Positions 1-7,872 of a DNA stretch of 15,059 nucleotides are shown here, piece by piece; within the stretch, counting starts at the first letter, position 1, and every line of letters starts with the position of its first letter. The stretch comes from an uncultured Pseudomonadota bacterium (GTDB lineage Bacteria > Lernaellota > Lernaellaia > Lernaellales > Lernaellaceae). The notes under the pieces were generated by a model. It did no database searches and was not told the origin of the DNA. It saw nothing but the letters and a program-made list of their open reading frames with translations. The stretch covers positions 1 through 15,059 of the forward strand of contig CALBTQ010000272.1 in NCBI GenBank assembly GCA_937967875.1. The letters are read 5' to 3'. The position numbers were made by a program, and so were the translations under genes.

Positions 1-68
1 TGCGCTTCGCCATCCGCGAAGGCGGCCGCACGGTCGGCGCCGGCGTGATCAGCAAAATCATAAAGTAA
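1..68 (+). CDS. tuf: Elongation factor Tu, C-terminal end only (5' partial)
   Basis: The first 22 readable codons give [20 protein letters not shown] plus a final Lys and a TAA stop at 66-68. This is the conserved C-terminal beta-barrel end of EF-Tu, the GTPase that delivers aminoacyl-tRNA to the ribosomal A site. The leading TG is probably the rest of an ATG (Met) codon. Everything upstream, including the GTP-binding domain, lies outside the window. The position directly before rpsJ matches the common fusA-tuf-rpsJ junction of the str and S10 operons. Only 23 bases separate its stop from the rpsJ start, so the two genes are probably co-transcribed. The identification is secure despite the short length because this tail is highly conserved. 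Confidence 0.93.
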   Translation, partial: RFAIREGGRTVGAGVISKIIK

Positions 69-77
69 GCAGGAACA

Positions 78-83
78 AAGGAG
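78..83 (+). promoter_or_regulatory. Shine-Dalgarno site that fixes the rpsJ start
   Basis: AAGGAG lies at 78-83, eight bases before the GTG at 92. The competing in-frame TTG at 86 would be only two bases from this site, which is too close for normal initiation. The site therefore supports the GTG, and the resulting protein begins [12 protein letters not shown] like other S10 proteins. Confidence 0.8.
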
Positions 84-91
84 AGTTGGTC

Positions 92-403
92 GTGGAAAAC
101 CAACGGATTCGGATCAGGCTCAAAGCCTACGATCACAAGTTGCTCGACAAGTCGGCTCGCGAAATCGCTCTGTCGGCGCGGAACACGGGCGCCAAGGTCA
201 GCGGCCCGATCCCGCTGCCGACCAAGATCGAGAAGTTTTGCGTGCTGCGCTCTCCCCATATCGATAAGAAGAGCCGCGAGCAGTTCGAAATTCGCACCCA
301 CAAGCGTCTGATCGAGATCTACGACACGACGCAGCAGACGATGGATGCGATGAACCGCGTCGAACTGTCCGCCGGTGTTGACGTAGACATCAAATTGATC
401 TGA
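92..403 (+). CDS. rpsJ: 30S ribosomal protein S10
   Basis: S10 is a protein of the 30S head; in many bacteria it also partners NusB in rRNA and lambda-type antitermination. The product from the GTG at 92 is 103 residues, the same length as the E. coli protein, and starts [15 protein letters not shown]. The long hairpin that reaches into the head carries GPIPLPT at residues 38-44, and the conserved [19 protein letters not shown] stretch spans about 54-72. The upstream TTG at 86 would add two residues but has no room for a ribosome-binding site. The gene opens the S10 block and is followed 13 bases later by rplC. The spacer before it is far too short to hold the roughly 170-base S10 leader through which L4 acts in E. 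coli, so that control cannot operate here in the same form. Confidence 0.97.
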   Translation: MENQRIRIRLKAYDHKLLDKSAREIALSARNTGAKVSGPIPLPTKIEKFCVLRSPHIDKKSREQFEIRTHKRLIEIYDTTQQTMDAMNRVELSAGVDVDIKLI

Positions 404-416
404 CTGGAGCATATCG

Positions 417-1058
417 ATGGCTACCGGACTGTTGGGTAAAAAACTGGGCATGACCCAGACGTTCGACGAAGCGGGTATTCGCTATCCGCTGACCGTCGTC
501 GAAGCTGGTCCGTGCACGGTGCTGAAAGTGAAGACCGTCCAGAGCGACGGTTACAACGCGATCTGCGTGGGCTTCGGGGAAAAGGATCTCCGCAAGTTCA
601 ACAAACCGCAGGCCGGGTTGATTAAAAAGGTGATGGGCGAAAAGGCCAAAGTCGGCTTCAAGACCCTACAGGAATTTCGCGTGAGCAATCCCGAGGAATT
701 CCAGGTGGGGCAGGTGCTGACGGTGGAACAGTTCAACGCCGGCGACCTGGTGGACGTGAGCGGTAAAAGCAAAGGCAAAGGCTTTGCCGGCACGATCAAG
801 CGCCACCACTTCTCTCGCGGCCCCGTAACGCACGGTTCGAAAAACGTGCGCGAACCGGGCTCGATCGGCAACAGCGCCTATCCCGGCCGTGTCGTCAAAG
901 GACGCAAGATGCCCGGCCAGATGGGCAACAAGAATACCACCGTTCAGCGGCTGCGCGTGCATTCCGTGGATCCGGAGCGCAACTTGATTTTCATCGTTGG
1001 CGCGATTCCGGGAGCGAAAAGCAACCTCGTGACGGTTAAACCGAGTGTGAAGGCCTAG
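417..1058 (+). CDS. rplC: 50S ribosomal protein L3
   Basis: L3 is an early-assembly protein of the large subunit whose extended loop approaches the peptidyl transferase centre. The 213-residue product is of normal length. It begins ATGLLGKKLGMTQ, as expected for bacterial L3. The conserved core motif around SKGKGFAGTIKRHHFSRGP is at residues 118-136. The rRNA-contacting loop with GSIGNSAYPGRVVKGRK and PGQMGN lies at about 148-171. The C-terminal VDPERNL and GAIPGAKSNLVTVKP segments are also typical. GGAG at 406-409 supports the ATG at 417. It sits between rpsJ and rplD in the standard S10 order, and I see nothing unusual in length or composition. Confidence 0.98.
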   Translation: MATGLLGKKLGMTQTFDEAGIRYPLTVVEAGPCTVLKVKTVQSDGYNAICVGFGEKDLRKFNKPQAGLIKKVMGEKAKVGFKTLQEFRVSNPEEFQVGQVLTVEQFNAGDLVDVSGKSKGKGFAGTIKRHHFSRGPVTHGSKNVREPGSIGNSAYPGRVVKGRKMPGQMGNKNTTVQRLRVHSVDPERNLIFIVGAIPGAKSNLVTVKPSVKA

Positions 1059-1073
1059 ACAAGGGGCAATCCA

Positions 1074-1697
1074 ATGCCGAAGTACGATGTTTTGAACATG
1101 GAAAATCAGAAGGTTGAGCAGATCAACCTGCCCGACTCTGTGTTTTCCACCGATGTGAAAGAACATCTGTTTTGGGAAGTCGTTCGTTCACAGATGGCCG
1201 CTCGCCGGCGGGGCACCGCCAAGACGAAAGAGCGGAGCGAAGTCGCTTTCTCCAGCCGCAAGCTGTACCGGCAGAAAGGCACCGGCCGCGCCCGCGCGGG
1301 CGATCGCCGCAGCCCGGTACGGGTGGGCGGCGGTACGATCTTCGGTCCGCAGCCTCGCGATTACAGCTACCGCGTGCCCAAGAAGGTGCGTCGCGCCGCG
1401 GTGATCAGCGCGCTGTCGATGAAGTTGGCGGAAGGCAAACTGCTCGTCGTCGATGAGTTGAGTCTGCCCGAAATCAAAACCAAGCGCTTTGCCGACCTGA
1501 TGACCCGCCTGGGCGTGCAGTCCGGTCTGTTCATCATCGAGAGCAAAGACGAGGTCGTCGAGAAAAGCGCGCGCAATATCCCCAAGGCCAAGGTGCTGCG
1601 GGTGGACGGACTGAACGTTTACGATCTGCTGCGCTACGAATACCTGGTGTTGACCAAGGGCGCCGTGGCCAAGATCGAAGGAGCGTTGGCGCAATGA
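1074..1697 (+). CDS. rplD: 50S ribosomal protein L4
   Basis: L4 binds 23S rRNA and sends a long loop into the wall of the nascent-chain exit tunnel. In E. coli it also represses its own operon, but no leader for that is visible here. The product is 207 residues. The tunnel loop is recognisable as [19 protein letters not shown] at about residues 65-83, and the globular domain follows with [20 protein letters not shown]. The loop departs from the usual wording: PWRQKG reads LYRQKG, and the common SPxWRGGG reads SPVRVGGG (residues 80-87). AAGGGG at 1061-1066 precedes the ATG. The stop codon overlaps the rplW start as ATGA at 1694-1697, which suggests translational coupling. Confidence 0.97.
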   Translation: MPKYDVLNMENQKVEQINLPDSVFSTDVKEHLFWEVVRSQMAARRRGTAKTKERSEVAFSSRKLYRQKGTGRARAGDRRSPVRVGGGTIFGPQPRDYSYRVPKKVRRAAVISALSMKLAEGKLLVVDELSLPEIKTKRFADLMTRLGVQSGLFIIESKDEVVEKSARNIPKAKVLRVDGLNVYDLLRYEYLVLTKGAVAKIEGALAQ

Positions 1698-1981
1698 AAG
1701 AGGCATACAAAATCATCAAGCGGCCGGTGATTACCGAAAAAGCCAACCTGAGCAAAGAAGAGAACAATCAGTTGGTTTTCGAGGTTGCCACCTATGCGAA
1801 CAAGGTGGAGATCGCCAAGGCCATCGAAGAACTGTTCGGCGTGAAAGTTGGCGACGTGAGAACGCAGATCGTTTCCGGCAAGCGCAAGCGGCTGGGACGG
1901 CACATCGGCTACTCTTCGAAGTGGAAGAAAGCGATCGTGACCTTGAAAGAAGGCAAGATCGACTTCTTCGAAGGCCTGTAA
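1694..1981 (+). CDS. rplW: 50S ribosomal protein L23
   Basis: L23 lies at the mouth of the exit tunnel and is the docking point for trigger factor and a contact for SRP and the Sec translocon. The 95-residue product has the family layout: [12 protein letters not shown] near the N-terminus, the basic segment [20 protein letters not shown] in the rRNA-binding part, and the terminal [14 protein letters not shown]. The glutamate in VITEK (residue 15) corresponds to the E. coli L23 Glu18 that trigger factor binds. The ATG lies inside the rplD stop (ATGA), so initiation probably depends on ribosomes finishing rplD. The stop TAA merges with the AGGAG that serves rplB. Confidence 0.97.
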   Translation: MKEAYKIIKRPVITEKANLSKEENNQLVFEVATYANKVEIAKAIEELFGVKVGDVRTQIVSGKRKRLGRHIGYSSKWKKAIVTLKEGKIDFFEGL

Positions 1982-1992
1982 GGAGTTACGTT

Positions 1993-2814
1993 ATGGGCAT
2001 CAAGAAATACAAACCGACGAGCCCGGGACGCCGTTTCCAGACGGTCTCCACCTTCGAGGAAATCACCACCTCGACGCCGGAGAAGAGCCTGGTCGAGACG
2101 TTGAAGAAATCCGGCGGTCGCAACGCGCAGGGCCGCGTGACGGCCCGGCATCGGGGCGGCGGCCACAAGCGGCGCTATCGCCTCATCGACTGGAAGCGCA
2201 ACAAGCTCGAAATCCCGGCAAAAGTCGTTTCGATCGAATACGACCCGAACCGCAGCGCCCGCATCGTCTTGCTGCAGTATGCCGACGGCGAGAAGCGTTA
2301 CATCCTGCATCCGGTGGGGCTGAAGGTCGGCGATACGGTCATCTCCGGTCAGCATCCGGACATCAAGCCGGGCAACGCGCTGCCGCTGATCAACATTCCC
2401 GACGGCACCTGGGTGCACAACGTCGAGTTGAAAATCGGTTGCGGCGGCCAGATCGTGCGCAGCGCCGGCGCCTATGCGCAGCTTCTGTCCAAAGAAGGCG
2501 GCTACGCGCTGTTGAAACTCCCGAGCGGTGAAATGCGCCGGGTCAACGAGCGCTGCTGGGCGACCGTGGGACAGGTGGGCAATGCCGATCACCAGAACCT
2601 GAGCATCGGCAAAGCCGGCCGTACGCGCTGGATGGGCAAACGCCCGCACGTGCGCGGCGTCGCGATGAACCCGGTCGATCACCCGCATGGCGGCGGTGAA
2701 GGCCGCACCAGCGGTGGTCGTCACCCGGTTACCCCGTGGGGCGTGCCGACCAAGGGTTACAAGACCCGCCACAACAAACGGTCGGACAAGTACATTGTGA
2801 AGCGCCGGAAGTAA
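1993..2814 (+). CDS. rplB: 50S ribosomal protein L2
   Basis: L2 is one of the largest and most conserved 50S proteins, needed for subunit association and peptidyl transferase activity. The start is the ATG at 1993: AGGAG at 1981-1985 is well spaced, and the product is then 273 residues, as in E. coli, beginning [15 protein letters not shown]. The same frame is open further upstream, but that extension lies inside rplW and has no homology to L2. The OB-fold and SH3-like core includes [16 protein letters not shown] (about 52-67) and [12 protein letters not shown]. The C-terminal rRNA-binding extension has [13 protein letters not shown] with His230, the counterpart of the functionally important E. 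coli His229. It ends in a basic KRRK tail. Confidence 0.98.
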   Translation: MGIKKYKPTSPGRRFQTVSTFEEITTSTPEKSLVETLKKSGGRNAQGRVTARHRGGGHKRRYRLIDWKRNKLEIPAKVVSIEYDPNRSARIVLLQYADGEKRYILHPVGLKVGDTVISGQHPDIKPGNALPLINIPDGTWVHNVELKIGCGGQIVRSAGAYAQLLSKEGGYALLKLPSGEMRRVNERCWATVGQVGNADHQNLSIGKAGRTRWMGKRPHVRGVAMNPVDHPHGGGEGRTSGGRHPVTPWGVPTKGYKTRHNKRSDKYIVKRRK

Positions 2815-2824
2815 GGAGAAGCCG

Positions 2825-3097
2825 ATGGCCCGCTCGCTGAAAAAAGGACCCTTTATCGACGATTGTCTGCAAGAGAAGGTCGACCGTGCTCATCAGACCG
2901 GTTCCAAGCAGGTGATCAAGACTTGGTCGCGCCGTTCCACGATCACCCCGGAAATGGTCAACATGACCTTCGCGGTGCACAACGGCAAAAAGTTCATCCC
3001 CGTGTTCGTCACCGAGAACATGGTTGGACATAAGTTGGGCGAATTCGCGCCCACGCGTTTCTTTCACGGTCACTCCGGCGACCGGAAGTCGAAGTAG
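2825..3097 (+). CDS. rpsS: 30S ribosomal protein S19
   Basis: S19 forms a complex with S13 in the 30S head and contacts the A-site tRNA and the intersubunit bridge. The 90-residue product starts [15 protein letters not shown]. It carries the conserved [14 protein letters not shown] (about residues 34-47), the [27 protein letters not shown] segment, and the basic end [14 protein letters not shown] at 2813-2818 overlaps the rplB stop and places a ribosome six bases from the ATG. It lies between rplB and rplV as usual, with normal length and sequence. Confidence 0.98.
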   Translation: MARSLKKGPFIDDCLQEKVDRAHQTGSKQVIKTWSRRSTITPEMVNMTFAVHNGKKFIPVFVTENMVGHKLGEFAPTRFFHGHSGDRKSK

Positions 3098-3109
3098 GAG
3101 AAGCAACGG

Positions 3110-3457
3110 ATGAAACGCAAAGACGAAATCAGAGCCGTGGGACGCTTCTTGCGCTTCTCGCCGTTCAAGGGTCGCGTGGTGGCCCAGCAGGTGAAGGGCA
3201 AGGGTGTCGCCGAGGCGCTGCAATTACTGAAGTTTTCGCCGAAAAAAGGCAGTGCGCCGGCGATTCGTAAAGTCATGGCATCGGCGTTGGCCAATGCCGA
3301 GCAGCGTGAGGGCGTCAACGTCGACAATCTGTATGTGAAAAACGTGATCGTCGACGGCGGCCCGACCCTCAAGCGGATTCGCTTCCGCGCGCGCGGTCGC
3401 GTGGACCGGGTCTTGAAGCGCATGAGCCATGTAACGGTCATTTTGGACCAGAGATAA
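3110..3457 (+). CDS. rplV: 50S ribosomal protein L22
   Basis: L22 contacts all domains of 23S rRNA. Its extended hairpin lines the narrowest part of the exit tunnel, where macrolides and arrest peptides act. The product is 115 residues. The globular part has [23 protein letters not shown], and the hairpin reads [14 protein letters not shown] at about 84-97. Most L22 proteins have Pro where this one has Phe92 (the E. coli segment is KRIMPRAKGR). The first helix also reads SPFKGR where SPRKAR is common. The rest, such as [16 protein letters not shown] and SHVTVIL, is ordinary. GGAG at 3097-3100 supports the ATG at 3110. Confidence 0.96.
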   Translation: MKRKDEIRAVGRFLRFSPFKGRVVAQQVKGKGVAEALQLLKFSPKKGSAPAIRKVMASALANAEQREGVNVDNLYVKNVIVDGGPTLKRIRFRARGRVDRVLKRMSHVTVILDQR

Positions 3458-3470
3458 ACGAGGTAGAGCT

Positions 3471-4103
3471 GTGGGACAGAAAACCCATCCGATCGGCTTT
3501 CGCCTGGGAGTCAGCAAAGACTGGAGCAGCCGCTGGTACGCGGAAGGTCCGGACTACCGCGAGTACCTGCACGAGGACATGAAACTGCGCGAGTACATCA
3601 AGAAGAAGCTCGGCCACGCCGCGATCAGCAAAGTGGACATCGAGCGCCGCGCCAACAAAGTGGACGTGTCCATCCACACCGCCCGTCCCGGCATCATCAT
3701 CGGGAAGAAGGGCGCGGAAGTGGAAGTGCTGAAAAAGGATCTCCAGCAGATGTTCAACCGCGAGGTGTACATCAAGATCCAGGAAGTACGGCGGGCTGAC
3801 GTGGACGCGCAGTTGGTTGCCGAGAACGTGGCCAACCAGTTGCTGCGCCGCGTGGCATTCCGGCGGGCGATGAAAAAGGCGGTGACCAACGCCATGAAAA
3901 TGGGCGTGAAGGGCATCCGTATCGCCACGGCCGGCCGGCTTGGCGGCGCGGAGATGAGCCGCCGCGAATGGTATCGCGAGGGCCGGGTGCCGCTGCACAC
4001 GCTGCGCGCGGATATCGACTACGGTTTCGCCGAGGCCAACACGACCTACGGGATTATCGGAGTCAAAGTCTGGATCTACCACGGCGACGTTGTTACTTCT
4101 TGA
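3471..4103 (+). CDS. rpsC: 30S ribosomal protein S3
   Basis: S3 lies at the mRNA entry channel of the 30S subunit and, with S4 and S5, contributes to mRNA unwinding. The start is the GTG at 3471, preceded by a purine-rich GAGGTAGAG, and the product begins [13 protein letters not shown] as the family requires. The N-terminal type II KH domain has the GxxG loop as GKKG at residues 78-81. The C-terminal domain includes [31 protein letters not shown], cut here to its core. At 210 residues it lacks the longer tail of E. coli S3 (233), which is common in other phyla. Its stop is 18 bases before rplP. Confidence 0.98.
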   Translation: MGQKTHPIGFRLGVSKDWSSRWYAEGPDYREYLHEDMKLREYIKKKLGHAAISKVDIERRANKVDVSIHTARPGIIIGKKGAEVEVLKKDLQQMFNREVYIKIQEVRRADVDAQLVAENVANQLLRRVAFRRAMKKAVTNAMKMGVKGIRIATAGRLGGAEMSRREWYREGRVPLHTLRADIDYGFAEANTTYGIIGVKVWIYHGDVVTS

Positions 4104-4121
4104 TGCGTTGGAGCATGAACC

Positions 4122-4538
4122 ATGTTGATGCCAAGTAGGACAAAGTACCGGAAACAGCAGAAAGGCGTGTTGCGCGGCGAAGCTTATCGCGGCAATTCGC
4201 TGAATTTCGGCGAGTACGGACTGCAGGTGATCGAGCGCGGCTATATCACGGCCCGTCAGATCGAGGCCGCTCGTATCGCCATGACGCGGTATATCAAGCG
4301 CGGCGGGCGCATTTGGATCCGGGTGTTCCCGGACAAGCCGCTGACCAAGAAGCCGGCGGAAACGCGCATGGGCAAAGGCAAAGGCGCGCCGGAATACTGG
4401 GTCGCGGCGGTGAAGCCGGGCAAGGTCCTCTACGAGATGGAGGGCGTGACGCCCGAGCAGGCCAAGGAAGCTTTCCGGCTGGCCGCCCACAAGCTGCCGT
4501 TGAAAACCAAATTCATCATTCGGGAGGGACGGCAATGA
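4122..4538 (+). CDS. rplP: 50S ribosomal protein L16
   Basis: L16 binds late in 50S assembly near the A-site tRNA elbow and helps organise the peptidyl transferase centre. The 138-residue product begins [15 protein letters not shown] and contains the usual segments: [27 protein letters not shown] (about 31-57), [37 protein letters not shown], and the C-terminal [13 protein letters not shown] at 4110-4113 stands eight bases from the ATG at 4122. An in-frame ATG two codons later is further from that site and less like the family start. The stop overlaps the rpmC start as ATGA (4535-4538), so the two are probably translationally coupled. Confidence 0.98.
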   Translation: MLMPSRTKYRKQQKGVLRGEAYRGNSLNFGEYGLQVIERGYITARQIEAARIAMTRYIKRGGRIWIRVFPDKPLTKKPAETRMGKGKGAPEYWVAAVKPGKVLYEMEGVTPEQAKEAFRLAAHKLPLKTKFIIREGRQ

Positions 4539-4729
4539 AGGGCGAAGACCTTCGCGAGTTGAACCTCGAAGAATTGGACCAGAAGGAACGGGACCTGATC
4601 GAGGAGTTGTTCAATCTCCGGTTCCAGTTCTTTACCGGCCAATTGGTAAACACCTCGCGGCTGACGCAGGTCAAGCGCAATATTGCGCGGGTAAAAACCA
4701 TACGTCGCGAACGCGAATTGCAGGGGTAA
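4535..4729 (+). CDS. rpmC: 50S ribosomal protein L29
   Basis: L29 is a small, mostly helical 50S protein beside L23 at the tunnel exit, where SRP and trigger factor bind. The product from the ATG at 4535 is 64 residues, a normal size. It starts [17 protein letters not shown] and ends with the second helix [37 protein letters not shown] in the middle is the typical inter-helix region. The reading frame is also open upstream inside rplP, but that part has no L29 character. A purine-rich CGGGAGGGAC lies just before the start within rplP and can serve as Shine-Dalgarno. It is followed four bases later by rpsQ. Confidence 0.97.
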   Translation: MKGEDLRELNLEELDQKERDLIEELFNLRFQFFTGQLVNTSRLTQVKRNIARVKTIRRERELQG

Positions 4730-4733
4730 GGCG

Positions 4734-4997
4734 ATGGCCAACAAAAGTGGAAATCGCAGAGTGCTGGAAGGTATCGTGATTTCCGATAAAGCGGCGAAGA
4801 CCGTGACGGTGCGGGTGGAGCGCTTCTTCAAGCATGCGATGTACAAGAAATACATTCGCATGAGCAAGAAGTACATGGCTCACGACGAGCTCAACGAATG
4901 CCGCGCCGGCGATGTAGTGGAAATCGTGGAAAGCCGTCCGATGTCCGCGCACAAGCGCTGGCGGGTGGCCAAGATTGTCAAACGCGCGAACGAATAG
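4734..4997 (+). CDS. rpsQ: 30S ribosomal protein S17
   Basis: S17 is a primary 16S rRNA-binding protein with an OB fold that helps assemble the 30S body. The 87-residue product shows the family pattern: RRVLEGIVISDKAAKTVTVRVERF (about residues 8-31), a loop with YKKYIRMSKKYMAHDE, then the C-terminal CRAGDVVEIVESRPMSAHKRWRVAKIV. The gap after rpmC is only four bases, and GGGG at 4723-4726 in the end of rpmC is the best Shine-Dalgarno candidate. This is the last gene of the S10 block. The next gene, rplN, follows 18 bases later with no terminator or promoter between them. Confidence 0.97.
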   Translation: MANKSGNRRVLEGIVISDKAAKTVTVRVERFFKHAMYKKYIRMSKKYMAHDELNECRAGDVVEIVESRPMSAHKRWRVAKIVKRANE

Positions 4998-5015
4998 CGT
5001 TGCGGAGAGATCATC

Positions 5016-5384
5016 ATGATCCAGATGCAAACATTGTTGACTGTGGCGGATAACTCCGGCGCGCGCAAGCTCCAGTGCATCAAAGTGCTGGGCGGATCCA
5101 AGCGCAAATACGCCCGCATCGGGGATGTGATCGTCGTCTCGATCAAAGAGGCGATCCCCAACGCCAAGGTGAAAAAGGGCGATGTCATGCGCGCGGTGGT
5201 AGTGCGCACCGTCGACCGGGTGGGCCGTCCCGACGGATCCTACATCCGGTTCGACGAAAACAGCGCCGTGCTGATCAATAACAACCGGGAGCCGATCGGC
5301 AACCGCATTTTCGGGCCGGTCGCCCGTGAATTGCGGGGCAAGGGATTCTTCAAGATCATCAGCCTGGCCCCCGAGGTTTTGTAG
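5016..5384 (+). CDS. rplN: 50S ribosomal protein L14
   Basis: L14 sits at the subunit interface, forms an intersubunit bridge with helix 44 of 16S rRNA and is the binding site of the silencing factor RsfS. The 122-residue product is of standard length. It opens [28 protein letters not shown] and contains [22 protein letters not shown], the [29 protein letters not shown] stretch and the end [13 protein letters not shown] at 5004-5007 is eight bases before the ATG. In E. coli this is the first gene of the separate spc operon. Here only an 18-base gap divides it from rpsQ, so it seems to share the S10 transcript. Confidence 0.98.
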   Translation: MIQMQTLLTVADNSGARKLQCIKVLGGSKRKYARIGDVIVVSIKEAIPNAKVKKGDVMRAVVVRTVDRVGRPDGSYIRFDENSAVLINNNREPIGNRIFGPVARELRGKGFFKIISLAPEVL

Positions 5385-5393
5385 GAGAAGACG

Positions 5394-5756
5394 ATGGCGA
5401 AGGCTAAGCGTCAAGAGCAGCCGAAGGTCCGGATCCGCAAAGGCGACATCGTCCATGTCGTCGCCGGCAAGGAACGCGGCGCGCTGGATAACGTCGCCAA
5501 GCGGGGCAAGGTGCTGTCGGTCGATCACGAGAGCGGCCGAGTGGTTGTCGAGCGGATGAATTTCATCAAGCGGCACACGCGTCCCAATCGCACCAACCGC
5601 CAGGGCGGCATTATCGAGAAGGAAGGGACAATTCACGTCAGCAACGTGCGGGTCGTTTGCCCGAAGTGCAACAAGCCGACGCGAATCAAGATTATCCGTC
5701 TCAATGACGGCACCAAGGTTCGCGCTTGCCGGCAATGCGACGAGCACTTGGACTGA
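5394..5756 (+). CDS. rplX: 50S ribosomal protein L24, four-cysteine form
   Basis: L24 is an assembly-initiating 50S protein near the tunnel exit. The 120-residue product begins with a KOW/SH3-like domain (about residues 12-45: [14 protein letters not shown], then [12 protein letters not shown]). This is followed by [11 protein letters not shown] and [15 protein letters not shown]. Its C-terminal part has C89xxC92 and C112xxC115, a rubredoxin-knuckle-like arrangement expected to bind zinc. E. coli L24 (104 residues) lacks these cysteines, while many other phyla keep them. AGGAG at 5383-5387 overlaps the rplN stop and serves the ATG at 5394. Metal binding is inferred from the cysteine spacing. 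Confidence 0.97.
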   Translation: MAKAKRQEQPKVRIRKGDIVHVVAGKERGALDNVAKRGKVLSVDHESGRVVVERMNFIKRHTRPNRTNRQGGIIEKEGTIHVSNVRVVCPKCNKPTRIKIIRLNDGTKVRACRQCDEHLD

Positions 5757-5772
5757 GAGTGTGGAGCAAGCA

Positions 5773-6318
5773 ATGGCACCAAGGCTCAAAGAATTTTATC
5801 GCGAGACGGTGGTTCCCGAGCTGATGAAACAGTTCAGCTACAAGAACGTCAACCAGGTTCCCCGTCTGGAAAAAATCGTACTCAACATGGGTCTGGGCGA
5901 AGCGATCCAGAACGTGAAGGTTCTGGAGAACGCCGTCGAGGAACTGGGCACGATTACCGGGCAAAAAGCGGTGGTGACCCAGGCGAAGAAATCGGTGGCC
6001 GCCTTCAAACTGCGCGAAGGCATGTCCATCGGTACTCGCGTCACGCTGCGCCAGGACCGGATGTACGAAATGTTCGACCGCCTCATCAGCATCGCCCTGC
6101 CGCGCGTGCGCGACTTCCGCGGGGTGAGCGACAAGGCGTTCGACGGACGCGGCAACTACACGTTGGGGATTCGTGAGCAGATCATCTTCCCGGAGATCGT
6201 GTATGACAAGATCGACAAGATCCGGGGGATGAACATCACCATCGTCACCACCGCCAAAACGGATGAAGAAGGCCAGGCCCTGTTGAAGTTGATGGGCATG
6301 CCCTTCCGCAATCGATAG
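5773..6318 (+). CDS. rplE: 50S ribosomal protein L5
   Basis: L5 forms the 5S rRNA particle with L18 and contacts the P-site tRNA through its loop. The start is taken at the ATG at 5773, with GGAG at 5763-5766. The frame is open further upstream into rplX, but that part is unlike L5. The product is then 181 residues (E. coli 179), beginning [19 protein letters not shown]. Conserved parts are [16 protein letters not shown] (about 29-44), [32 protein letters not shown], the tRNA-contacting region with [17 protein letters not shown], and [22 protein letters not shown] at the C-terminus. Confidence 0.98.
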   Translation: MAPRLKEFYRETVVPELMKQFSYKNVNQVPRLEKIVLNMGLGEAIQNVKVLENAVEELGTITGQKAVVTQAKKSVAAFKLREGMSIGTRVTLRQDRMYEMFDRLISIALPRVRDFRGVSDKAFDGRGNYTLGIREQIIFPEIVYDKIDKIRGMNITIVTTAKTDEEGQALLKLMGMPFRNR

Positions 6319-6328
6319 GGAGAAGGCT

Positions 6329-6514
6329 GTGGCAAAGAAATCGATTCGTATCCGCGCTAATAGCGAACCGAAGTTCAACGTGCGCAAGTACAACCGTTGC
6401 CCGCTGTGCGGGCGCCCGCGGGCGTATTATCGCAAGTTCGGCATGTGCCGCGTGTGCTTGCGGAAACATGCCTTGGCCGGCAATTTGCCCGGCGTAGTGA
6501 AATCGAGCTGGTAA
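6329..6514 (+). CDS. rpsN: 30S ribosomal protein S14, zinc type (S14Z)
   Basis: S14 is a late-assembling protein of the 30S head beside S3 and S10. This is the short, zinc-binding form: 61 residues with C24xxC27 and C40xxC43 ([23 protein letters not shown]), the four ligands of a zinc finger. The end [11 protein letters not shown] is typical. The non-zinc S14 of E. coli is about 101 residues and lacks these cysteines. The start is the GTG at 6329, preceded by AGGGAGAAGG, with which the protein begins [11 protein letters not shown] see no second, cysteine-free S14 copy in the window; one elsewhere in the genome cannot be excluded. Confidence 0.97.
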   Translation: MAKKSIRIRANSEPKFNVRKYNRCPLCGRPRAYYRKFGMCRVCLRKHALAGNLPGVVKSSW

Positions 6515-6527
6515 GAGGAGACCGAAA

Positions 6528-6926
6528 ATGGTCATGACCGATCCGTTGGCCGACATGTTCACCCGTATTCGCAACGGCAGCAAAGCCCGGCACGACCTGG
6601 TGGAGATGCCGTCGTCGAAAATCAAAGAGGCGATCGCCAAGATCCTCAAGGACGAAGGCTACATCAAAGCCTACCGGGTCATCGAGGACGAAAAACAGGG
6701 CACGTTGAAAGTGTACCTGCGCTACCTCGAGGACGGCCGTCCGGTGATCAGCGGCATCCGTCGCGTCAGCAAGCCCGGTCTGCGCCGGTATGTCGGCTCG
6801 ACCGACGTTCCGCCGGTGCTCGGCGGCATGGGCATTTCGCTGATGAGCACGAGCAAGGGCCTGATGACGGGCGCGAAAGCGGCGAAAGAAAACGTCGGCG
6901 GCGAGCTGCTGGGCGAAGTCTGGTAA
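6528..6926 (+). CDS. rpsH: 30S ribosomal protein S8
   Basis: S8 is a primary binder of the central domain of 16S rRNA. In E. coli it also represses the spc operon by binding the rplE region of its mRNA. The 132-residue product starts MVMTDPLADMFTRIRNG and contains EMPSSKIKEAIAKILKDEG, then LEDGRPVISGIRRVSKPGLRRYV. It ends with the conserved rRNA-binding SLMSTSKGLMTGAKAAKENVG and GELLGEVW. AGAGGAG at 6514-6520 is seven bases from the ATG at 6528 and overlaps the rpsN stop. An in-frame ATG at 6534 would give a shorter N-terminus and worse spacing. I could not confirm an S8-binding mRNA mimic by eye. Confidence 0.98.
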   Translation: MVMTDPLADMFTRIRNGSKARHDLVEMPSSKIKEAIAKILKDEGYIKAYRVIEDEKQGTLKVYLRYLEDGRPVISGIRRVSKPGLRRYVGSTDVPPVLGGMGISLMSTSKGLMTGAKAAKENVGGELLGEVW

Positions 6927-6941
6927 GTAGGAGAAAAAACC

Positions 6942-7478
6942 ATGAGCCGAGTGGGCAAACTTCCCATCCCGATTCCCGATAAGGTGTCGGTGAACATAAG
7001 CGGACAGGAAATCGCGGTGAAGGGACCGTTGGGTCAGCTGGCGTATCACGCGCCGGAGGGCGTGCAGGTGGTCCAGGACGAAAAGCAGCTGCTGGTCAAG
7101 ATCGGCAACGACGACCGCAAAACGCACGGGCTGCACGGTTTGGTGCGCACGCTGGTGAGCAACATGGTCGTCGGCGTGTCGACGGGCTTCAAGCGCGAGC
7201 TGGACATCGTCGGCGTCGGTTACCGCGCCGAGGTGAAGGGCAACGCGTTGGTGCTCAGCGTCGGCTACAGCCACCCGGTGGAGATGGCGCTGCCCAAAGG
7301 CGTGGAAGCGGCGGTGGAAAAAAACACCCGCATCATCCTGACCGGCTCGAACAAGCATGTGCTCGGGCAGTTCGCGGCCAACGTGCGCCGCGTGCGGCCG
7401 CCGGAACCCTACAAGGGCAAGGGCATCAAGTACGTGGAAGAAGTGGTGCGCCGGAAGGTCGGCAAGGCCACCGGTTAA
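6942..7478 (+). CDS. rplF: 50S ribosomal protein L6
   Basis: L6 binds helix 97 of 23S rRNA near the sarcin-ricin loop and the factor-binding site. The 178-residue product has the two-repeat architecture. The first repeat starts [18 protein letters not shown] with IAVKGPLG. The second contains [22 protein letters not shown] (about 87-108) and a C-terminal [30 protein letters not shown], the family signature. GGAG at 6930-6933 lies eight bases from the ATG at 6942. Length and motifs are normal. The gene stands between rpsH and rplR as expected. Confidence 0.98.
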   Translation: MSRVGKLPIPIPDKVSVNISGQEIAVKGPLGQLAYHAPEGVQVVQDEKQLLVKIGNDDRKTHGLHGLVRTLVSNMVVGVSTGFKRELDIVGVGYRAEVKGNALVLSVGYSHPVEMALPKGVEAAVEKNTRIILTGSNKHVLGQFAANVRRVRPPEPYKGKGIKYVEEVVRRKVGKATG

Positions 7479-7494
7479 TAGAAGGAGACGAATC

Positions 7495-7860
7495 GTGTCC
7501 TATAAGAAGTTGAATTTGTCGCAGCGGCAGAAACGGCAGCGCCGCGTGCGCAAGAAGGTCCTGGGCAGCCCGGAACGTCCGCGGCTGTGCGTGTTCCGCA
7601 GCGCCCGGCACATCTACGTGCAGGCCATCGACGACACGACCGGCGCCACGCTGGCCTCGGCGAGCACGATGGACAAAGAGTACAGCGCGCCCAAAGAGAA
7701 GGGCAAAATTCCCAAGGCGCAGGCGATCGGCGAGTTGATCGCCAAGCGGCTGCTGGCCAAGGAACTGAAGAAAGTCGTATTCGATCGCAACGGTTTTTTA
7801 TATCACGGCCGGGTCAAAGCGGTTGCCGAAGGCGCCCGCAAAGCCGGTCTGGATTTTTAG
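7495..7860 (+). CDS. rplR: 50S ribosomal protein L18
   Basis: L18 binds 5S rRNA and, with L5, anchors it in the central protuberance. The start is the GTG at 7495, with AAGGAG at 7482-7487. The open frame further upstream runs over the end of rplF and is not L18-like. The product is 121 residues, beginning [21 protein letters not shown], a basic flexible tail. It continues with [24 protein letters not shown], the middle [19 protein letters not shown], and the terminal [28 protein letters not shown]. All are typical of bacterial L18. It ends directly before the GGAG that serves rpsE. Confidence 0.97.
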   Translation: MSYKKLNLSQRQKRQRRVRKKVLGSPERPRLCVFRSARHIYVQAIDDTTGATLASASTMDKEYSAPKEKGKIPKAQAIGELIAKRLLAKELKKVVFDRNGFLYHGRVKAVAEGARKAGLDF

Positions 7861-7872
7861 GGAGCGTGGACG

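Noticed and set aside
86..91. TTG at 86 as the rpsJ start
   Set aside because: It is only two bases from the Shine-Dalgarno site, and the family N-terminus begins at the GTG at 92.
1921..1992. Upstream extension of the L2 frame
   Set aside because: It lies within rplW, has no L2 similarity, and the ATG at 1993 with AGGAG gives the exact family length.
3438..4535. A 365-codon minus-strand open frame opposite rpsC and rplP
   Set aside because: Same reason: a low-information shadow of two conserved ribosomal genes, with no independent start signal or family resemblance.
5704..5772. Upstream extension of the L5 frame
   Set aside because: It overlaps the end of rplX. The ATG at 5773 with GGAG gives the expected N-terminus.
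4671..5789. A 372-codon minus-strand open frame opposite rpsQ, rplN and rplX
   Set aside because: It crosses several well-supported genes and has the composition of a reverse-strand artefact.
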